A stretch of DNA of 64,000 nt from Candidatus Acetothermia bacterium (lineage in GTDB: Bacteria; Bipolaricaulota; Bipolaricaulia; RBG-16-55-9), in the NCBI GenBank assembly GCA_016201405.1, contig JACQCZ010000018.1:1-64000 (forward strand), given 5' to 3'. Below the pieces are notes generated by a model. That model saw nothing but the letters and a program-made list of their open reading frames with translations, searched no databases and was not told the DNA's origin. Below, piece after piece: positions 60,063 to 64,000 of this stretch. Each line of letters begins with the position of its first letter. Position 1 is the stretch's first letter. The translations under genes and the position numbers were made by a program.

Positions 60063-61679
60063 TTATGTGGCTGCTGGCTCTTTCAGCACTATGTGGAGAA
60101 AGCTTTCCACGACCTTGGGATCAAATTGGCGGCCAGACTCCTGCTGCAGATGTTTTAAGACCTCGGCTTGAGCCCAGCGTTTGCGATAGGGGCGGTCGGA
60201 TAAGAGCGCATCCCAGACATCGACCACGGCGAAGATTCGCGCGGCTAGCGAAATCTCTTCTCCACGCAGGCCACGTGGATAACCACTCCCATCCCAGCGC
60301 TCATGATGACCATAAGGGATCTCTATCGCGGGGCGCAGATATTCGATGGACTCCAGCATCGTGCGCGCAAACTCCGGATGCTTGTGCATCATCTCCCACT
60401 CTTCCGGGGTCAAAGACTCCTTCTTCCCCAGGATGCTGTCGGGAATGCCGATCTTTCCAATATCATGCAGCAGTGCCCCGCGCCGGATGTTGACCAGATC
60501 CGGCTCTGAGACGCCCATCGCACGCGCCAGCCGGATCGTCATCCCGGTGACCCGCAAGGTGTGCCCCTTCGTCGCTCTGTCTCTGAGATCGAGCGCCTTG
60601 ACCCAGCCCTCCAACGTCGCGTCATAGGCCTGCTTGATCCCTTCGAAGAGCGTGGCGTTGGAGATGGCGATCGCGGCCTGATCGGCCAGCCCCTCCAGCA
60701 TCTCAAGCTCATCAGCTCCAAAGTCTCGCACTTCGCCGATGGTGGCGATGTTGAGCCGTCCCAGCAGCGCGCCCTCATGCATCATGCGTGTTCCCACCGT
60801 CGTGCGCAGGTTCATCTTTTGATAGATCTCTGCATTGGGAAGATCTTTTAGCTCCTGGATATCGGGCACGATGGCCGTCGTGCCAAAGGTCTTGGAGAAT
60901 TCTTCCAGCGTCTTTCGGGAGATCGGTCCCAGCGCCTGGACCAGCTCATCGGGGAGCCCGTAGGAAGCCTTCAGCCTTAGCTCGTCGTGCTGCGGGTCCA
61001 CCAGGCTGATCGTGACGGCAGGGACGTTGAGGACTCTGGCCGTGGTGGTGCAGATGGCCTGGAGAACCTCTTGCAGATTGAGAGTCGAGTTGATCACGGA
61101 TGCCGTCTGAACCAGGGCCTTAGACTGCTCTGACTGCTTCTGCAGCTTTGCTTCCGCGCCATCTCTCTGGGCGATGACCAGGCTGACAAAGCCTCCGGCC
61201 GCAAAGAAGATCAAACAATAAAATAGGGCATCGCCCATCTGAGCGAAATCGAGCTGAATTGTCCCGACAGAGGCGAGCAGAATGCGCTTTGCTATCACAG
61301 CAAGAGAGGCAGCCCCTCCGGTGATCAGCAGCCCGCGTCTGCCATGCGTAGCCGTGGCGGCCGTTACGGGCAGAATATAGATCAGATCATACTCTGGAGT
61401 CCCAATGAGGCGGTCGAGGTAGAAGAGTCCGGAAAAAATGAGCGCGATCTCGACAATGCGGATGTGGAGCTGATATTGAATGATCTTTTCTGGGAGCCGC
61501 TTGCAGGCGAGCCAAATGAGCGCGCTGGTGCCAAGAATCGCTACGGATATCGAGAGGGCAAGCGCAAAGACGGAAGAGCCATATTCAAGATATAAAAGGA
61601 CTGGGCCGATGAGCAGAGCCATCCGAAAGAAGAGACGCTCACGCTCGAAGGCCAGGCGGCGCTCAGAATCAAGGACCAT
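60063..61679 (-). CDS. Membrane GAF/HD-GYP c-di-GMP phosphodiesterase
   Basis: 538 residues. Five or six N-terminal helices (residues ~20-170) are followed by a coiled stretch, a GAF domain (~200-345: LQEVLQAICTTTARVLNVPAVTISLVD, DELEMLEGLADQAAIAISNA) and an HD-GYP domain (~360-525). The latter carries LLHDIGKIGIPD, YGHHERWDGSGYPRGLRGEEISLAARIFAVVDVWDAL and the HD and GYP hallmarks, so activity is expected. It would hydrolyse c-di-GMP in response to a membrane or GAF signal. The leader of 131 bases after the carbonic-anhydrase gene is GC-rich and may be structured. Confidence 0.92.
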   Translation of the reverse strand: MVLDSERRLAFERERLFFRMALLIGPVLLYLEYGSSVFALALSISVAILGTSALIWLACKRLPEKIIQYQLHIRIVEIALIFSGLFYLDRLIGTPEYDLIYILPVTAATATHGRRGLLITGGAASLAVIAKRILLASVGTIQLDFAQMGDALFYCLIFFAAGGFVSLVIAQRDGAEAKLQKQSEQSKALVQTASVINSTLNLQEVLQAICTTTARVLNVPAVTISLVDPQHDELRLKASYGLPDELVQALGPISRKTLEEFSKTFGTTAIVPDIQELKDLPNAEIYQKMNLRTTVGTRMMHEGALLGRLNIATIGEVRDFGADELEMLEGLADQAAIAISNATLFEGIKQAYDATLEGWVKALDLRDRATKGHTLRVTGMTIRLARAMGVSEPDLVNIRRGALLHDIGKIGIPDSILGKKESLTPEEWEMMHKHPEFARTMLESIEYLRPAIEIPYGHHERWDGSGYPRGLRGEEISLAARIFAVVDVWDALLSDRPYRKRWAQAEVLKHLQQESGRQFDPKVVESFLHIVLKEPAAT

Positions 61680-61810
61680 AGAACCCCCTTTCTATGGCGT
61701 GATGAAATCGGTCCGCCTCGGGAGACCATCCTCTCCAGTTTTATAGGCTTATTCTATCACATTTTGATTGCCCAAATATTCTCGCTCTTGGATCTGGCTC
61801 GCCAGACGGC

Positions 61811-62581
61811 TTAATCCTCTGAGAGATCGAGCAGCAATTCACGCCCATTCAGGGGCTGCACGGGCCGGTTGTTGAAGGTGCAGCACGACTCACGAATCAC
61901 ATCTGCGTAGCTTTGGATCTGCTCTTTAGCGAGCTCGACAGCTTCCGTGAGAAAACTCCAGCGGACCCCTTCGGTGCAGGGCGGGGTGGTGAGCGAGCCC
62001 GAATAGCGATAGGTCGTCCGGCTGGCTGGGAGCAGGTCATCCGCATTGAGGCGGGCGATCACGTGGCTCTCTTCGGAAGCTTCTTTGGGCATATTCTCCA
62101 AGATATCTTTGAAGGCCGGATTCTCCTGCCCCTCTTGGATCAAGAGACCGATCACCGCGAGCTCTCCATCTGCGCTCTTGTGAACCAGGTGCATCTCCAT
62201 CGGAAATTGATGGCCGTTGAGCATATGCTCGCTTGGAGCATGGAAATGGAACTGCACAAGATCGAAGCGGATGCCATCCAGAATGATATAGCTGCCTGAA
62301 TCGTACTCCACTTCAATCGTATGTCCATTGTTGAGAATCGTGAGAGCGGTCTCGTCATAGTGAAACTCAATGTCTTTTAGATCTGCCCTAGTCGCGACAG
62401 AGTCGACAATGTTGATAGGAGACTGGCTCTTGCCTGCGGCGCAGAGGGCAAAATCCTCGGAGAGTCCACCCCAAAAGTCAGGTCCGGTCTTGCCTTCATA
62501 GCCCCAGTCGGCGGCAAGGGCGATGAAGGAGACGAGTGCAAGTGAGAGCGCCCATAAAGAGAGCCGGGTCAATAATCTCAT
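61811..62581 (-). CDS. Exported alpha-class carbonic anhydrase
   Basis: 256 residues with an N-terminal signal (LWALSLALVSFIALAA). Zinc ligands are in FHFHAPSEH and MHLVH, with the gate residues SPINI, SLTTPPCTEGVRW and NNRPVQ also present. The Cys pair FALC...CTEG could form the disulphide of bacterial alpha-CAs. It interconverts CO2 and bicarbonate outside the cytoplasm, and so supplies or buffers carbon for the cell. It precedes the HD-GYP gene on the same strand. Confidence 0.94.
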   Translation of the reverse strand: MRLLTRLSLWALSLALVSFIALAADWGYEGKTGPDFWGGLSEDFALCAAGKSQSPINIVDSVATRADLKDIEFHYDETALTILNNGHTIEVEYDSGSYIILDGIRFDLVQFHFHAPSEHMLNGHQFPMEMHLVHKSADGELAVIGLLIQEGQENPAFKDILENMPKEASEESHVIARLNADDLLPASRTTYRYSGSLTTPPCTEGVRWSFLTEAVELAKEQIQSYADVIRESCCTFNNRPVQPLNGRELLLDLSED

Positions 62582-62763
62582 TTCAGCATCTCCTTTGATG
62601 AGAGCTATTCAGAGGAGAGAGTAGCCCATCTCGCGGCAAGATATCAATATTCAGCTTTGACAATTCCAAGAGCGGATGAAACTGGATCAAGATCTGATCT
62701 GAATAGCATACCAATGAAGCAGAGCCCATAGACTGACTCTGGTGCCGATTCTTTTCTAGAGAA

Positions 62764-63198
62764 TCAGAGAACCTTGACCAGCTCGTCGAAGATGCCGATC
62801 CAGCCTTGCTCGATGCGCCCTTGAAATTCGGCCAGGCTTGGGCTGACATCATGAATGAGCGTGAGCTCGCACCCCTTGCCTGCTGGGACAATCTCGATCA
62901 GCACGTGGTCGCCGTGCATGGCGACATTTTCAACCTGGAGTGAGAAGGCCAGCCTTCGCGGCCTGTCGATCTCCAGATATTGGCCGGCGAACTCCACATC
63001 TACGCCATCTCTCCGGTCCACAAAGGAGAATCTGCCTCCAACACGGGCATCAATCTCCACCGAGATCATTTGCGCCGTCGGCTTGTGGAAGAGAAATTTT
63101 CTGGCTCTCTCCGGATCAAGAAAGGCATCAAAGACTCGCTCTGCGGTCGCCTCATAGCGCCGCGTCAGTCGGACTGAGACGGGTGTTTCAACTTTCAT
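62764..63198 (-). CDS. AHSA1/SRPBCC-domain protein, copy 1
   Basis: 144 residues. Typical strands and helices: VSVRLTRRYEATAERVFDAFLDPERARKFLFH, GGRFSFVDRRDGVDVEFAGQYLEIDRPRRLAFS, and CELTLIHDVSPS..LAEFQGRIEQGWIGIFDEL. The fold binds hydrophobic ligands. It is third in an ArsR-AHSA1-AHSA1 row. Confidence 0.87.
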   Translation of the reverse strand: MKVETPVSVRLTRRYEATAERVFDAFLDPERARKFLFHKPTAQMISVEIDARVGGRFSFVDRRDGVDVEFAGQYLEIDRPRRLAFSLQVENVAMHGDHVLIEIVPAGKGCELTLIHDVSPSLAEFQGRIEQGWIGIFDELVKVL

Positions 63199-63232
63199 AA
63201 GCTCCTCCTCTTTCTTTGCTCTTGCCGAGCAC

Positions 63233-63733
63233 TCAAATCGAAAACTTCTCTACGCCGTAGCGGATGCGGTTCTTCTCCATCAGCACCTCACGCGCCTCCA
63301 GTTTTTCGCCCCGGAGCTGTGCGGTCAGCATCTCCAGAAGTGTGTGCCAGCCCATCATCGTTCGCCCTTCAAAATCTGCGAGCACAGGGCGATGTTTCAG
63401 CGTCAGCAGCACTTTCTCATTTTGCCTTTTCAACTCAAAAGTGACATAGGATTCTGGAAAGGGAGATTCTGGCTCACCCGGCATAAATACGTCCCAGGTG
63501 AAGGCGAGCAGACGCGGCGGCTTCCATTGGGTGACAACGCCTCTGATGTGGCCATTGCCGATATTGACGGCCCCGCCAAGACGCGGATCAATCGTGCTGG
63601 CAGAGCCATTTCCAAGCCACTGGGTGATCTGCTCGCTGCTGGTTATATATTCCCAGACGCGCTCGATGGGCCCAGGGAGCAGCCGCTCAAACTGCACCAT
63701 CGATTCTTTGATAAGTCGGCCTTCATCGCTCAT
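63233..63733 (-). CDS. AHSA1/SRPBCC-domain protein, copy 2
   Basis: 166 residues, overlapping the ArsR gene by 11 bp. FERLLPGPIERVWEYITSSEQITQWLGNG, HIRGVVTQWKPPRLLAFTW, and the final helix GRTMMGWHTLLEMLTAQLRG mark the fold. Pairs of ArsR and AHSA1 genes are widespread, and the ArsR protein usually controls the operon. The ligand is unknown. Confidence 0.88.
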   Translation of the reverse strand: MSDEGRLIKESMVQFERLLPGPIERVWEYITSSEQITQWLGNGSASTIDPRLGGAVNIGNGHIRGVVTQWKPPRLLAFTWDVFMPGEPESPFPESYVTFELKRQNEKVLLTLKHRPVLADFEGRTMMGWHTLLEMLTAQLRGEKLEAREVLMEKNRIRYGVEKFSI

Positions 63734-64000
63734 GTTTTTCTCCCTTCTTTTTAGAGGCTTTTGAGGCAGCGCGATCTTCTGCTTTTAACAACTCGTCGAG
63801 GGCGTCGAGCCGCGCCGTCCAGAGCCTGCGCTGAGTCACAATCCAGTTGGCCACTTCATCGAGCGGTTCGGGGTTGATTGATAAGAGATGCTCCCGCCCA
63901 TCGCGGCGGCGGCGCACCAGATGAGCGCGCTCCAGCACGCGGATATGTTTGGATACCGCATTGAGCGACATCGAGAAGGGCTGCGCCAGCTCTGTGACAC
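63723..64000 (-). CDS. ArsR-family winged-helix regulator (partial, start beyond the right edge)
   Basis: The visible 92 residues include the recognition helix region VTELAQPFSMSLNAVSKHIRVLERAHLVRRRRDGREH with wing and dimer helices, and a basic tail. The frame continues past position 64000, so the true start is outside. The internal ATG at 63971 would cut the recognition helix and is not the start. Control of the two AHSA1 genes is likely. Confidence 0.87.
   Translation of the reverse strand, partial: VTELAQPFSMSLNAVSKHIRVLERAHLVRRRRDGREHLLSINPEPLDEVANWIVTQRRLWTARLDALDELLKAEDRAASKASKKKGEKHER

Noticed and set aside
61680-61810. c-di-GMP riboswitch before the HD-GYP gene
   Set aside because: The leader is GC-rich and may fold, but I could not find the conserved GEMM sequence elements.
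62583-62891. Minus-strand frame of 102 codons beside the AHSA1 gene
   Set aside because: It overlaps the well-supported AHSA1 gene in another frame and has no start signal or family features.

Overview
The window is a stretch of a bacterial genome with a base composition near half G+C (by eye). Shine-Dalgarno sites are clear, there are many lipoproteins and exported proteins, and coding is dense with few long gaps. I see no rRNA, tRNA, CRISPR array or intact insertion sequence. Exported Ig-like/DUF11 proteins, BTAD regulators, a cyclase-STAND-TPR protein, a group 3b [NiFe]-hydrogenase and sedolisin-like and metzincin-like exported proteases recall Chloroflexota and other environmental or thermophilic deep-branching bacteria. 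I cannot name the organism from this sequence.

Layout. 1-1287: start of a large exported Ig-like protein cut by the window edge. 1593-2414: alpha/beta hydrolase. 2415-4259: a repeat-rich non-coding stretch, then a ParA ATPase and an overlapping ribbon-helix-helix partner, which looks like a partition module. 4307-8637: a copper locus: a duplicated His-motif membrane protein, a His/Cys/Met-rich small protein, two CopC-like proteins and a CopC-CopD-Ig-like-cytochrome c fusion. 8669-17554: mixed genes: DedA, an NTF2-like lipoprotein, SemiSWEET, a double GNAT, a C39-like lipoprotein, a COG4280-like membrane protein, and a MarR-controlled ABC-2 exporter. 17590-23950: an exported-protein island on the minus strand: an Ig-like protein, three DUF11 paralogues and a tail-fibre-like protein. 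24163-28279: a divergent pair, a BTAD regulator and an adenylate cyclase-STAND-TPR regulator.

28411-39134 is the metabolic centre. It holds a complete cytoplasmic group 3b hydrogenase (beta, gamma, small and large subunits, with a stand-alone cyclic-nucleotide-binding-domain protein inside the operon), its maturation protease and all six hyp genes. hypA and hypB continue the plus-strand operon. hypF, hypC, hypD and hypE run towards them from the other side, and hypB and hypE overlap tail to tail. Together these would couple NAD(P)H and H2 in the cytoplasm. An NAD-malic enzyme and an FMN reductase/ABC-importer operon follow (39775-45245).

45273-64000: a histidine phosphatase, a sedolisin-like lipoprotein, a metzincin-like exported protein, a large BTAD-AAA-TPR regulator, two VOC proteins, a YHYH lipoprotein, a DUF1264 protein, a DinB-like protein, small exported proteins, a GAF/HD-GYP c-di-GMP phosphodiesterase, an alpha-carbonic anhydrase and an ArsR-AHSA1-AHSA1 operon that runs off the right edge. 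A repeated ~21-bp element with an 11-bp internal period lies upstream of several genes, most of them for exported proteins, and may be the site of a shared regulator.
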